DNA of 64,000 nt, taken from Vanilla planifolia (lineage: Eukaryota > Streptophyta > Magnoliopsida > Asparagales > Orchidaceae). The position numbers were made by a program, and so were the translations under genes. The stretch is from NCBI GenBank assembly GCA_023846275.1, contig CM043869.1:38838737-38902736 (forward strand). Reading direction: 5' to 3'. The notes under the pieces were generated by a model. The model searched no databases, was not told the DNA's origin, and saw nothing but the letters and a program-made list of their open reading frames with translations. Shown one piece after another: positions 46,901 through 59,999 of the stretch; position 1 is the stretch's first letter, and each line of letters begins with the position of its first letter.

Positions 46901-48880
46901 AATATTAAGTATCACTACAGCATTTCATCATTATCAATGTTTTTTTTCATTATCACTACATTGTGTTATTGCTACTTCTAGAAGTTTATTCTTATTCTAG
47001 TTCTACGTTTCATATGTTTTTCTTTGTTAGTATTTTGTATATTTTTTGTACATGTATTTTCAATTTTTCTAAATAATTCTCATATTTAATTGTGTATGTA
47101 AATTGCCTCCATTCAATCATAGAATCACCTTGCAATATTCCAATAAACTGCTTCAACTTGTAAATTAACTATCCTAAATGGTCCCATTAAATCATCATCA
47201 ATATAAAACAAGCGAGCACAAAAAGAGCTCATACTATATAAGAATCAAATTAATCACATGTCATGAGTAAGAGTACAAACAATTACTCTAAAGAGCATAA
47301 AATGAAGTTTAAAGTGCCCTTTTTTGAGTTAATAAATTAGTTTTGGTCTTAATAGGTTATTTATAAGAATTACAAAATTGTTAGAAGACTTTTTATTTGC
47401 TTTGAGCACCAAGTACCCAATGAAGTTTTCTTTTTTTTTTTTTTTCATTTTTTTATTCAAATATTTAATTTGCAAGGTTAATTTTATCATCTTATTTTTT
47501 ATAAAGGATATAACTTCTAACTTATATATTATTTTATCAAGATAAATGAGAATTAGTTTTAAATAGTTTTAAAAAACTTCTCAAATTAAGATCTAATACT
47601 TGTATGCAAAAAAAAGTTTCTCCAAAGAATCATATATGACTTTCTTATTTTTATTTACTCTTTTGTCCATCTCTTCATTCATCTTCTTCGTTCTTTTATT
47701 TTTTTTTTTCTCTTCTTTATATATATGAGACATTTTAATTGATCAAATCCATATTCTTTATAACATCTCATCTTCCTAAAAATGTATTATTTTGATTATT
47801 TAGGTTTTATTTTTTCTTTTCAAAATATTCTCAAATTAAGATTAATAGTTTTACACAAAACCCCTAAAACCATCTTGTAATAATTAACATGAGATTATCT
47901 CTCTTAATTTCTTAAATGGACAATCCACATCTTGAACATTAAATAATTTCTCGAGTTTTAAATTGGTTTGTAATAATTGCATTCAATATTTAAAGAATCA
48001 AAGTTTTCACTTTAATAATATTATTAAAACTTATGTTTTTATCATAAAAAATAATATGACAGTAGGCATCTTAATATTAAATTATAATATTTTGGGAATT
48101 TTTCGCAAATCTAATTTAAAATATGTTTGAGTCAGAGGTTTTGGTTTTCTGGGAATAATATTTTTTCAATTTCCACCCAGGTAGTTTAGTAATTTACAAT
48201 TTGTTATTTTATTATCAATAAATGCTGTCATCAAGAACCTTAGGCAAATTGATTCTTCTACGTGCTCACCTGTAGGATGTAATCGTCATTATTTTTGTAA
48301 TATTTTATATTGTATTCAAGTTAATGTAATATCTCTTTTAGTGAATTTAAAAATTGATTTGAAAAGTTATTAGTTTTATGTTACGAAAGAATGTTTAATA
48401 AAACAATTATGATTATAAAATAATAAAAATATATATATTTTTACTTTTTTAAAGTAATATATTTTTTAATATTGTTTTGAGATGTTTAAATTATATTAAA
48501 AAAATATGACACATAGAGTCTAAAATTCTCTTCAAATTCAAAAAATGATTTTGAAAATATATTTTCTTAAGAATTAAAATTTATCAAAATTAATTTTTTG
48601 TTTTTTTAATATTTTTTAGTTTGAAAAAATTGTTTTTGATAGACTGAACAAAATCCAAGACTTCATAAAATTTCTTTTAAACCTTTTTCTAAAATCTCTC
48701 ATTTTTAAAATTAGAAATAATTTTTTAATAAATAAATTTTATCAAAAACAATTTACATAATTTTTTTTTAAAAAAATCGAACATTTCTTATATAGAAACT
48801 AAATTTATAATAAGCTCCAAAACTAAACGGGTAAACAACAATTATGGTAAAAAAAAAAGCTATCACTTTCCTATCTAAGA
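46901..48880. other. Intergenic AT-rich DNA, no gene seen
   Basis: Poly-A/T runs and no coding signal on either strand. Confidence 0.55.
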
Positions 48881-49045
48881 TGTTGCTTGCATGTAATATG
48901 GGAGTTTGAAAGCTCCCTTCTCCATCTTGTGGGCTTCTTCAACATGGAGGTTAAGTCATGTCAAATGGCAAGCAACGAAGCTGTATGCTTTCACTGCCTT
49001 TGCCTCCTTCCTCCCCTTTTCCTTCTTGCAGGCCCACGTTTGTGG

Positions 49046-49052
49046 TATAAAG
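49046..49052 (+). promoter_or_regulatory. TATA-like element of the IQD gene
   Basis: TATAAAG lies about 75 bases before the ATG. Spacing fits a short leader, but a start further upstream is possible. Confidence 0.4.
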
Positions 49053-49126
49053 CAAAGAAAGAAAAATGTAATCTTGCCTACTGGCTCTCATAGTTCCTCC
49101 AGCTAAAGTGCGTCTAGTAGGCAGAA

Positions 49127-50229
49127 ATGGTGAAAGCCGGCAAATGGCTTAAGAGTTTCTTGTCAGGCAAGAAGGAGAAGACCCAAGAGAAGGAGAAAGA
49201 GAGTGACACATGGCTAAAGCTTCCGCCCCCTCCGCCGCCGCCGACCTCACCGAAGGAGAAGCTGAGGAGGAGCTTTCACTACGAAAGGGACAGGCTTGCG
49301 CCGCCGCCGGTGAACCGCTACTTCGATCGCGAAGTGATGCACAGAAGGCATAGCATGGCGGTGGCCTCCGCCACCGAGGCGGCGGTTTATGTTGGCAGAT
49401 TGGCAGCCAGGAAGGCAACGAAAAATCGCTGCACCACAGCAGAGGAAATTGCTGCAATCAAGATACAGGCCTCTTTCAGATCTTTCCTGGTACATAATCG
49501 ATCTATAGATCTCTGTTTAATTAAGTGCCCAAATTCAGTTCTTAGGATCTCAGATAACTGAGAAAGACGAATTCTTGACAGGCTCGAAAGGCTTTACGGG
49601 CATTGAAGGGATTGGTAAAGCTGCAAGCTTTGGGTAGGGGATTCCTGGTGAGGAAGAGAACTGCACAGGCCCTGCGGAGCGTGCAAGCTCTGCTCACAGT
49701 ACAGGCCAGAGCTCGTGCTCACAGAGCTCGAATGGCCGAGGACGTACACGCGATGCCGCCGAGAGAAAGCATTCAGAAGATGACGAGAGAGCTCCAATTG
49801 GAACAATATTTATACGTAAGTACCAAACTGTCATGACCCAAAAAGATAGTTTTCTTCCCGCATTTACTTAAACAAATCATTCTTCTGATTGATGAACAGG
49901 ACGAAGCCAGAGAACGCTGGATCCTCGGCATCCAAAAGAGCACTTCTGCTCCGCCCAGCTTAACCGAGTTGAGCTCTGGATCACGCAGTGCTAGATTTGA
50001 GTCGTCCTCCTTCACCAAAGCAAAGAAAGGCCCTCCTGGAGTAGAGGAGGAATTTCACCTGTCTCGAAACTACATGGCTAAAACAGAGTCCTGGAGGGCA
50101 AAGGTGAGGTCACAGAGTGCTCCGAGGCAGAGACCTGATTCATGTGATCAGAAGCAACCAAGCAGACAAAGGTCGTCTTTTGAAGGGAAGAGCTTGGGCA
50201 GTAGAACCTGGACATGGGAACGCAGATGA
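49127..50229 (+). CDS. IQ67-domain (IQD) calmodulin-binding protein, three exons, 308 aa
   Basis: A plant scaffold protein of the IQD family. These bind calmodulin/CML proteins and associate with microtubules, membranes or the nucleus. Exons: 49127-49489, 49582-49815 and 49900-50229, all introns GT-AG and phase 0. The N-terminus MVKAGKWLKSFLSGKKEK is the typical basic IQD start, followed by a Pro-rich stretch. The IQ67 region starts near residue 107 with EEIAAIKIQASFRSFL, continues across the first intron as ARKALRALKGLVKLQALGRG, FLVRKRTAQALRSVQALLTV and QARARAHRAR, and holds several I-Q-x-x-x-R type motifs. That intron, between L and A of the first IQ motif, is the conserved IQD intron. The C-terminus carries the DUF4005-type motif NYMAKTESWRAKVRSQSAPR. 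No stop or frameshift. At 308 residues it is a short family member. The ATG is the first in frame. Confidence 0.95.
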
Positions 50230-50349
50230 AATAATAGCAAGCAAGGATCAAATCCCGCGCTTGTGGAGACCGATGAATCAAACCAGGCTTCTTCATGGTC
50301 TAAAACCATACAAAATTACACAAAGAACACACCCTCTGTTTTGAATTTT

Positions 50350-50355
50350 AATAAA
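50350..50355 (+). terminator. Poly(A) signal of the IQD gene
   Basis: AATAAA about 120 bases after the stop codon, followed by T/A-rich sequence. Confidence 0.6.
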
Positions 50356-50379
50356 GATTATTGTGATTCTAATACTCAT

Positions 50380-51420
50380 TAATTTAACTTCTGGATTGAT
50401 AATGGGAAGATTGTACACTCGTAGAACTAGAAATCATGCATCATGCAATCATTTATTACAAACAACAATAAAGACGATGATCAAACAATGAGAAAAAAGT
50501 TGTAAACTCTTAAGAAGATGAAAAGACACTTTCAAGTTTATCATTACCTAAAAGTTCTGGTATTTTATGTTGATGAATTCACTAAAAAAATCTCATTGTT
50601 TATAACATCATGTTGTCATGAAACTATAAAAAGTTTTATGTAAAACTCACACAAGTATAAAGTTTATACAAGGAAACGAATTAGATTTTCTTAAATACTT
50701 GATCCTTAGATACTATGAATTTAAAAAAAAATCACATGATTAATAATAATGGTATGTTTCTTATGATTTGTAAATATTTAGTGATCTTATAATGCTTTAT
50801 ATACTCTCTTTAGTGTTTGTGGTGTTCTGATGTCTCAATTTTATTGCAACCACTTACAAGATCTAACTAGGTCTCAACATTGGGCCTAATAAATCTTTTA
50901 AATGAAAGATTGAGAATTTATTATTTATAGTATCCTTATAAATATCATATTGTTGATGTTCAACTTCCATTTGTCATCTTTCTTTGACATGTGAAGAAAG
51001 AAAACATCATGAGAGATAAGGCTTTTTTTTATAAGATGATGTATAATGAAATTGTTAAAATCTAACTTTGACTTATATATAATAAGAAAATATTTAAATT
51101 CAAGTAATAGATTCATATAAGAATCTACCTAAGATGTTTTAAATTTATAATCAAAATATCCTAAGATTTTTTAGTAAGAATTTTCCTATAAATAAGAACT
51201 TCCTCATAAGTTAAAGTCTCGCACAATTTCTTTAAAACTAGAAATTTCAATCCAATAAGAAGAGTAGTTTAGATGCTCATATGCAATGTAAATCAAGCTA
51301 GTGAAAAGTGGCAAAGTATACTTAAATACTAGTCTTAGATTCTAAATAGATTAACTAGCACATTTGAATGCACGAGTCTAAGAAATTGAACACGACAAGT
51401 AATCTGTCTCATAAAATGAT
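50380..51420. other. Intergenic DNA, probably retroelement-derived
   Basis: AT-rich. TGATGTCTCAATTTTATTGC at about 50828 faintly recalls an inverted primer-binding site. No domains. Confidence 0.35.
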
Positions 51421-51429
51421 GAAGAAAAA

Positions 51430-52230
51430 TAGTGTTTAAGCATTTTTCTAGTGATCAATGATATTAATGTTGTTGAATAATATGTCAGATTCTCCCTTTT
51501 CAAGCCTCTCACTTGTTTTTATAAGACACAAAACAATATCGTTGGTTGATAACTTGCAATACCTCATATCTTAAGAAAACTTGACAGTAGCACTTAGTTG
51601 TTTTATTCTTCTTATAACATAGTAAGAATCCCTATTTATAGAGATCTGAAGAAATATAATAATAATTTTTTAACTTAAGAATATAAAAGAATAATTATGA
51701 ATACTAAAAACCATATTTTGAAATTTTAAAAAATATTTTAAAAATTTTAAAAGATATTATAAATTATAAAAAATATATTTTAAATTATACATAAAAAAAA
51801 TCTTTAAAACCTATAAAATTTAATATAATTAGTAGTTCTCAAATATATTGCGTTGATTTACACTTTTTAGGCGACGATGCGGTGAGAAACATGGCGTGGG
51901 CGGGAGGAAAGGCACAACGACGCTTCAGTGGCTAAGTCGCATGTCGGTGTAGGTTAACGAGTTAGGGTTTGTGAATCGGAGTCGTCGTAGGTATACGCTA
52001 ATGATTGGCTGGTTGGCGCTAGTTAACCGGTGGAGCGGGTCGAAGCGGGTTCGCGGTTCAGTGTGGTTTGTGCATTTGCATAAGTCGTGGGTCGATGCTG
52101 ATGGCTGGTGGGTTGACTCGGGTTCGTAGGTTAGAGAAAGTCGTTACCCGAGTCGTGGATGACCTGAACGAGTGAGCAAAGACAACGGCGGTAGACGATT
52201 AACGGCAGAAACATCTCCAAAGCTTAATTA
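51430..52230 (-). mobile_element. LTR-like island, minus strand
   Basis: A G/C-rich island (51870-52200) sits in very AT-rich DNA. On the minus strand it is followed at 51640-51633 by CTCTATAAATAGGGATTC, a strong TATA box, and then a leader-like stretch. GC-rich U3 plus TATA plus leader is typical of plant copia LTRs. No ATG frame of note, and no partner LTR recognised, so it may be a solo LTR or part of an older element. Confidence 0.4.
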
Positions 52231-54740
52231 CATTATTTTGACCAAATTTTAAATGACAGAACTATGAATTAATGCAATAATTGCTTGGACAAGATATTAA
52301 GTTATAAATATTTGAAAAACTACCAACTAACCTCCAAACAACTCAAAATAAATTATATATACAAATAACTTAATAAACTTAAGATAAAAACTAAAATATG
52401 TTGATAAATAAATATCTATTTTAATCAACTTTCTCTTATAACAACAATAATAATAGAGATTAATAAAAAATTAAAGAGTTAATTTTTTAACACAATTTTT
52501 AATCTAAATAAGATTACTAAATGATATGAGAGACACTATTATCTCGCAATGCCTTTGATAATTTTTTAACTTATCTGAGTAATTATTAATGCTCAACAAA
52601 ACTTATTCTATAATGAACAAGATTGGTAGAATTGCTCATTATATTATAATTGTTTTGAATATTATGCATACGTGAAAAACATCTTGGTTAATCTCTTAAA
52701 AATAAGTTCTTAAACTTAGTAAAAGTTCAAGAATTGGTAGAATAATCACATAAATGATCCTCATATTACTATTACATATAATACAAATTCATCATTAAAC
52801 TCTTTCTCTCTCTACCATTTCTTGAGATATCAATTTGTAAAACATTTTTGTTCTATATTGAACTTAGGTTTGGAATAAATAATTTGTTAAACATTTTTCA
52901 TAATCGAGATTAAGTGTAATTTAATCTTCTTAATTTCATTGGGTAATACAGAAGTGCTAGTCTTATAAGTTAAAACCACATCTTTATTAAATAATCAATG
53001 TTTTCGTATAATAGCACTTTCTATTTGTATAAAACAATTTTGTAGAAGACTTTCTAAATAAGAATTCAATTTGCTGAGCATAAGACATGACTTCGTAATA
53101 AATATCAAATGTCACTAACTAAGACAAGGTGTTAAGGTCCAAGATGATCCATAGAGATGAGCATAAAGGGATGACATAATGTTTATGGAATTTAATATTT
53201 TTGGTTAAATATATAAAAATTGATTATTTATCTTATTCTAACATTTACGTAGTTAAATATGAATTAGAGGAAAAACACATTTTTATAAGATATTTTCTAC
53301 TTAACTCGTGGATATCTATTTAAGAAAAAAACTTTAAAAATTTTTAAAACCTCAATGCAAGATTTTTCAAATTGTGAAATTATATACTAGAAATATAATA
53401 GGTCATATTAGTCAGACAATTAATTTATTATATTTAATATTTTATTCTCTTTCATTAAAGATGAAACATTTTCTCTTATATCAAAAATCAAATGATATAT
53501 TTCATTGAGCTAAATTGTTTTTCACAAAAAGTATTATGCTATGTGGGTCACAAATCATCATAGTTTTGTATAGAATTGTTAAACTTATTTCATATTTATG
53601 AAAGGTTTTATAAAATTTATTTGAAATCAAATAAAAATTTTCATCTACATTTTAATCCCAATTTTGTCAAAAAAAAGTTAATAATACATTGAATAATTCA
53701 TTATGATATTTATTTGAAAATAAATGTTGAGAATTAAAACTTATATTTATCTACATGTGAATTTATTTATAATAACAAGATTTTCAAAACTATAAAATTA
53801 TATATTTATTGAAATAATTTATGTTAAGTATCTTAACAACTCTATTGATTTGATATATGCTTTTACTCATTCTTATTTATTACGTATTTTTATTTACAAA
53901 ATATTTTAATACCCAACACAAACAAATAAAATAACAAATTAAAACCAATAACTTAAAATATGCTTAAATTGTTAATAGAAGTAAAAGTTTGAGATAGTTT
54001 AATAAAGAAGATCATGCATTGATATTTATTTCTTAAAGTTTTCTAATCATCAAATATCAAATATTATATGTGCAAATTTATGATCTTTATAAAACTATCA
54101 CGAAGCTAAATATTAATTCAGTATCATCAAACATATTTATAAATAATATCTTTATTGTATAGGATTTGTTATCATATTAAAATGGTTTTTATGAGAAGAA
54201 TTTGTAAATTATCTTTTTTGCAAGCAACTTAGTTGATGACTATTTTTTTATTTTTTAGAATAAATTTTTGTAATTAATAATATCTTAACTAATGAATCTT
54301 TTATTTATAATATTTTCATAGAGTTTTTGATTCATTGAAAAGATCAATCATTGTTAGAGTATATATGGTTGACAATAAAGAGTATGCAAATGCAACATCA
54401 GACTAATTATTTGATTACTTAGATTTGAACTTTATAAAGTAGAGTTATTCATGAATAAAAAATACAAAAGAGATCTAAAAAAATTTAAAATATTTAAATC
54501 ATAAGTTTATTATAAAATAGAAGTTAAATTACAAGCAAAAATTTAAAAAGGATATCAAGACAGTTTTAAAATATCCATTTAAATTAATGGATTATAATAT
54601 TTCATTTATGAGACCTCACCATATTTTAGCTTTTGCTTTAACCTCTATGTGCCAAAATTGTGAATTTTCTCTTATTGATTTTTTATTATTTTGTATTTTT
54701 CGTTACTTTTAAGATTATTTTATTTCATTATTTATTATTA
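52231..54740. other. AT-rich intergenic DNA, no gene seen
   Basis: Very low complexity, rich in A and T, with no supported feature on either strand. Confidence 0.6.
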
Positions 54741-54744
54741 GATT

Positions 54745-55194
54745 ATAATGCTATTTAAGTTCAAAAATAAAGAACGAAAGGCGATCTTTTGGATTCTGCC
54801 CAGCTTGAAAACCTATATGGTGCGCGCGCCTCTCACTCCGAACCTTGATTCCCCTCGGCGCCGTCGACTACGCCCGAGCATCGACCCCCCGCCACTAGCA
54901 TCCTCCACTCGCGCTGCAACCTCTCCCGCCATGATCGTGTCCGGCCTTCGCATCCTTGCTGATCACAACGCCTGCTGCCCGATCGCAACCTCCCTTGCGT
55001 CTCGCGATCGAGTCCTGCCATCACCAGCGACGTCGCTGGCTCTAGCTCCTAGCCGCGAATGGTCCCCGAGTGGCTTCCTGCCTCCATTCATCCGTCGCCC
55101 TAGGTGTCCCGCTAAGCCGGCGGCGGCTATCGTCGTTGCTCCAGCGTCGGTGAGCAGCTTTAATTCACGGATGAAAAAGCTTTTAACAAATTAG
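54745..55194 (+). other. GC-rich island with a 148-codon open frame
   Basis: The frame from ATG at 54748 is open to TAG at 55192, rich in Pro, Arg, Ala and Ser (e.g. TPNLDSPRRRRLRPSIDPP). Such composition arises readily in GC-rich DNA. No domain, intron signal or promoter supports a gene. The island resembles the GC-rich part of the LTR-like block at 51870-52200, so an LTR origin is more likely. Confidence 0.3.
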
Positions 55195-55639
55195 ACAAAT
55201 TAGGTAGCAATTAAGAGTAAATTGACATCATAGTAAATAAATATGACGCTTTTAACAAAAATCTTAATTCATTCTTTTTAGTATTGTATATATTTATTAT
55301 TTTTTAATTTTTTTTCAAATATTTGAATATACCTAAATTTAATATGAATAAAATCAATAATATGGGAAGGAACAATTAATATGAATTTTATTTTCTCTAT
55401 ATTTAAATTATATCTTACGGTCATATTGCTAAATTATTAAAAAAATTATTTTCCCCATTCTACATCTAATTCTACATTTTAGAAGCTTCTAACATGGTCA
55501 TTTTTGCTTTTATAAATGAAAATAAAAAATGTTTCTCTTCTTTGCCATAAATGGAACTTAAAGAAGTATTAATAAAAGTAAGAATTTATTAAAAGTTTTT
55601 TATTTTTTTTTCACTTTTATCAAAGCTTCCTTTACGTGA

Positions 55640-55960
55640 TATTTGACTTTTGTCATCAATTATTTTGAAAACAACTTTGTGATGTAACATAAAACATGGT
55701 CATCTATCTGTAAACTGTTTCGTCTTCCTCTTCTCCTTCTCTTCCGCCTGTCCCTCTCTCCCTCCCCTCCCACCCTCACCCCCGCCGCCCTTCCTTTTAT
55801 TCTCTCTCCGTACTTCTTTTCCTGCAGGTCTTGCATTTGCAAGCCAGACTGAGAGGTGATAAGGCGGCCGTAGCGTGCTTGTGGGATTTTTCAGTCCTCC
55901 GGTTCGTCTCTCCCACTTCCAGTAATTTGTTCTTCGAATTTCTCCCATTGTATATTAGCC
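55640..55960 (+). promoter_or_regulatory. Y-patch promoter / 5' leader-like block, possibly first exon of the FEX gene
   Basis: A long pyrimidine (C/T) patch at 55715-55830, then G/C-rich leader-like sequence (AGGCGGCCGTAGCGTGCTTG at about 55861) with no long ATG frame. This is the usual look of a plant transcription start. The next plus-strand gene begins at 62784, directly after an acceptor-like TGTTTAG/G. A first non-coding exon here, with a long intron holding the gypsy element, would explain both. This is inference. Confidence 0.35.
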
Positions 55961-57700
55961 TCGTCAACGGGGATAATGGAAAATTTCCACGGCATTAGAA
56001 AAAAAAAATTATTTCCTTCAGTTTAGCGTCAGGAACTTGTGGTCTTTATTTTCTGAGGACGATTATGTCTACGTTATGGACAAAAATTATTGGGCCTTTT
56101 ATGTCATCATTTAGGTTTACCTCTTTAATTTTATGCTTTCCCATTGGGTGGCTACTTACTCCAATATAAAATAATATCTCTGCTGATTCCAGTGGTTATA
56201 CTTCTCGCCAATTTCAAAACCGTAGGAAAAGTGACGGTTTTTTAATTTCTTCAAATTATTTTATGTTGAGAAATTTTATGTTGAGATGTATATGAAGAAT
56301 GCTCTTATATTGGACATTTGATGACAAATTGTGTTTATATAAGAAATAGTTGTCCTAACCCACAAGCTGAAGTTTTAAAGTTTATAGGTGTGACTTGCAT
56401 GTTGAGCCCAACATAGGCTTCAATAGTGTTGATCTGCTACAAAGTGGTATCATAGTCAGGTGTGGTCTAACTAGGATCAAATGGTGTATAGAGTTGATGG
56501 GGAGGCCGAGTTGACTATGGTGACACAATCGATGGTGTTGGTTCAACAAAGCTAATAAAATGGCTTAGCTCACAATGGCAACGGAGTTGAAGGGATGAAA
56601 ATCTTGATAGGTTTTTTCAATAGCCATGTTGTAATGATTTGGCAAAGCCAATGATGCCTGTACTCAATATATTAAAAAAAAGCTTTTGATGGAAAAGTGG
56701 ATTTAATGCAAAGGGATTGTAAGGGATTAATTTATTGGGATATACAGAGACAATTTGCAATGGTTTTGTAGAATCAATAAATTGCTAGAGTTAAAGCTTA
56801 CATTTTTGTAGAATTGAAAGGTATACAAAATATTATGCTATGACCCAATTACATTATGTCACTCTTTGGTTGTCACATTCTAAACAAAGTTGGTTTTGTC
56901 CAAAAGTTGTTTTAGAATCTTATGATCATGATCTTACATATAGAATCTAAAATCATTCTCTCTTTTTTTAATGTGGGACTATTTATCTCTATAATATTTT
57001 TTCATTATCTGATAATTTTGCCTCTAAAATATCATTTGCAGCTCCTCGCCTTCTTTGGTCCCCAATGTTACAAGTCTACTAGTTTTTGTTTGATTCATTC
57101 TCAAACCATATCTTATTATTAGTGATACAATAATGTTAGGGCCTAGTCTTATTATGTGAACGTATTGTCCCCATTTAGTAGTCTTATTTTGATCAAAGCA
57201 GGGTTTAACCTAAAAATATGCACGAACATCTTAAGATTACGATCTCACATATAATATTTATAACTATTTACTTCTTTTTTAACATGAGACTTCCATTTAT
57301 GTACCTCTTGACATAGAAACCTAATAAGAGTCATTCCGTTTTGATGATTTCACTTTGAGGATATCACTCGATGATCACTTCTTATCCTCTTCTTAAGTCC
57401 TAGGTTTTATATGTTACAATATATTTGATATGGTGAGGGCAAAGCCTTCTTGTGGTGTTTTGACAAAGTTGAAGGTGATTGTAAGTAGAAACAATATGAT
57501 ATAATGGAGTTGATATGACGAGACAAGCTGATTTGTGATAGCATAACAAAGGCAAATAAGATGGTTTGACGAAAATAATATTGTGTAGTAGAGTCAAAAG
57601 TGATAGTTCCCATTCACAACATGCTTTTTTTGCGAGGTGACTTTTTCTAAGTCCTCTACAATAGATCTTGTTTCAGTGTTACGTAGAATTGAAGCAAGAA
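55961..57700. other. Intergenic or intronic DNA with a possible primer-binding site
   Basis: At about 56448-56464, TGGTATCATAGTCAGG resembles an initiator-Met-tRNA primer site on the plus strand, after a CTACA end, suggesting an LTR remnant before it. Two partly similar segments (about 56920-57000 and 57210-57300) each contain CTTA..AT..GATCT.ACATATA then TTTTTTAA.ATG.GA. Nothing else is supported. Confidence 0.3.
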
Positions 57701-58399
57701 TGATAAAGAATATTAGAAGAATAACGAGAGAGTGTGTGTGGTTTTGCTAAAGTTGGGAATGCCTTATTTCACCCTTATTATTACCTTTTATAAAGATTTG
57801 TGTATAATATTTTACTATAATAGTCATTTTTATAATAATAAAGCTGATTTTTTAAATTTTTATGTGTTTCATGCATCATGACTTCAATTTGGATGTTACA
57901 AAATTTTGTGTGCTCAAGGGTATCTATTTGCTTACACTCTCTCCTTGTGTGTGTGTGTGGATTGCGCTCTTGTCGTGTTTGCATGGTACTTGTGCGGTAG
58001 TTGATGCGATAAGTGCATGATTCATGTGTGGCATTATGTGTCATATGTACATTCGGTGCTAGGTGTACTTATCGTGGTTCTTCCCGTGCATATGACAATT
58101 AGTGTACCTACCACCACGTGTTGCTTGGGTGGCAATGGGTCCCCATGGGTTGTTGTCCCATGTGTGTTACTCGTTTTGTGTGCTATAGCGTGTGCTGAAG
58201 TGTCCCGTACGTTGCCACTTGTCTTGCGTTTCACTATTTTGCTTGCACATAATTGTCTTGCATGTTGCTGCACACACTCTGAGTTATTTGCCATTGCCAC
58301 GTGCATCGTTCAACTTGCACAACAATCCAAATAGCTCCCTTTGAGTCTTTGTTAAAAATTGATTGCTATATCGCTGAATGAACTTACAATAGATCCCTT
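57701..58399 (-). other. TG/CA-rich tract at the 3' side of the gypsy element
   Basis: 58000-58330 is rich in GTGT, TGCA and CACG motifs and open in several frames on both strands, but without a domain. It lies where the 3' LTR of the minus-strand gypsy element should be. A (GT)n run is at 57945-57960. Confidence 0.3.
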
Positions 58400-58919
58400 G
58401 ATCATTGATCTCTTCTTTTTGGGATTCAAGTCTCATCGAATCTTATACAACTAGATTCCCTAACTGTTTTGGTTTTTACTTATATCGAGATTTTCAAGAT
58501 TATTGGAAATTAAGTTGAGGTAATAGAGATTGACTCTTCTTAAAGCTATACTGCTTTTTTTTTCTTTCTTTCCAATTCATAAGAAGTCTTCTTTTTTTAA
58601 CAAAGCTATCTTTATTTAAGGTCTTGTCCATATTTATGCCTAGATCCTTCATTGGTCGCATGTCCCACGAGGTTCTTCATGAAGCATAGATGGCTTAAAT
58701 TACATGAAGTTGTTAATATTCACAATCGAATAAATTTTCATATAAGATGGTAGCTTGAGTTGATAGACATTATTGATTGTCTGTATTATCTTGAAAAGAT
58801 TATATCATAACAAATTTGGCTTTTTTCAATCTTTTCTCATTATTATGAAGTCAAATGAGATCACTTTTAGTAAATTTCTTCTTAATTCTTTGTGTATTAT
58901 GCTGCTCCTTATACTTTCT

Positions 58920-59156
58920 CTAGAATTGAAGTAATTGTTTTTCAACAATGGCATGCTTTTGTTGTATTCTTTCCAAAAAGTTTTGAGCTCTTTGTTGGGC
59001 ATCACTTTCAATTTTTCCCATTATTTGTAACTTGAACTCTAAGTGTAACAAGTTTTGTGGTATGAATCTCATATAAGCTTTAAACTTGCTCCTTAACGTG
59101 GACCCATGCATAGTGTAGTTGTATACAAGTTGTATGTACGCAATACTCTTACCCAT
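58920..59156 (-). pseudogene. gypsy integrase C-terminal remnant
   Basis: The frame reads GKSIAYIQLVYNYTMHGST, later FIPQNLLHLEFKL and then AQQRAQNFLERIQQ. This matches the chromovirus integrase tail (L-P-H-x-E-F-A-Y-N-x-x-x-H-S-x-T, F-x-P-x-x-P-L-D-L, then ...H-E-x-x-x-x-x-I-E-x-x). 78 codons are open from a start at 59156. Confidence 0.75.
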
Positions 59157-59999
59157 GTCTTCAGGTGATGACTATTATAATCTTAAGTAGATAAATAACT
59201 ATCATGTTTACCACTTATAGTTTATTTATTGGCTGTGGATAGAAGTTTGTACTCATCTTCAGAGTATTATCCATCATTCCTTATCATTTTTGCTAAAATT
59301 TGCTCAAGAAACAAGTTTCTTGATTTGATATGATGGATGACTAAAATAAACCTACACATTTAAGAAGAAGATGACAGTTGTTTCTTCACTAGTAACATCT
59401 TGTTTACATGATATCAATATAACAATTTTGGAGAATCTATCTACTATTATAAAGAGATAGTTGTGTCCTTGTAGAATTATTGGTAGTTATTTGATAATAT
59501 TAATAGAGATATTATTTCAAGTTCTCGTTGGTACTAATATTATATATAGCTTCTGTTTGTGATTGGATGGCTTTATTATACAACATAACCTGTGTCATTA
59601 AATGAATTTCTCAACTTTCGAGTTTATATAGAACCAATAGACATCTTTATAAATTTAGGATGATTTCCTAGACTCCAAAATGTCAAGATACTTTAAATGT
59701 ATGAACCTCACATATCCACTTTTTTCGATCATCACAATGGGGTACATACAACTGGCTTTCCTCGATAGAGTAATTCTTCTCAGACTAAATATTTTGAGTA
59801 TTTTTCTCTTTTTTATTTCTTGATAAATACCTTCAAAATCAAGATTGTCTTATTATTTTATGCCATATTCTTTGAATTCTGTAGACTATATTGTGCATAA
59901 TAGTTAAGTATAATAAGATTGAGGGTGGATAGGAAAGCATATTTGCAAGTCTAATCTACGTGCTTTTCTTTCATTTGATAATTAAATTATATTATTGTA

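Noticed and set aside
49149..49457. Minus-strand frame of 102 codons opposite IQD exon 1
   Set aside because: It is the shadow of a GC-rich, well supported coding exon on the plus strand.
58017..58334. Open frames of 105 (plus) and 90 (minus) codons
   Set aside because: TG/CA-rich sequence open on both strands, without a domain; more likely part of a retroelement's LTR or flank.
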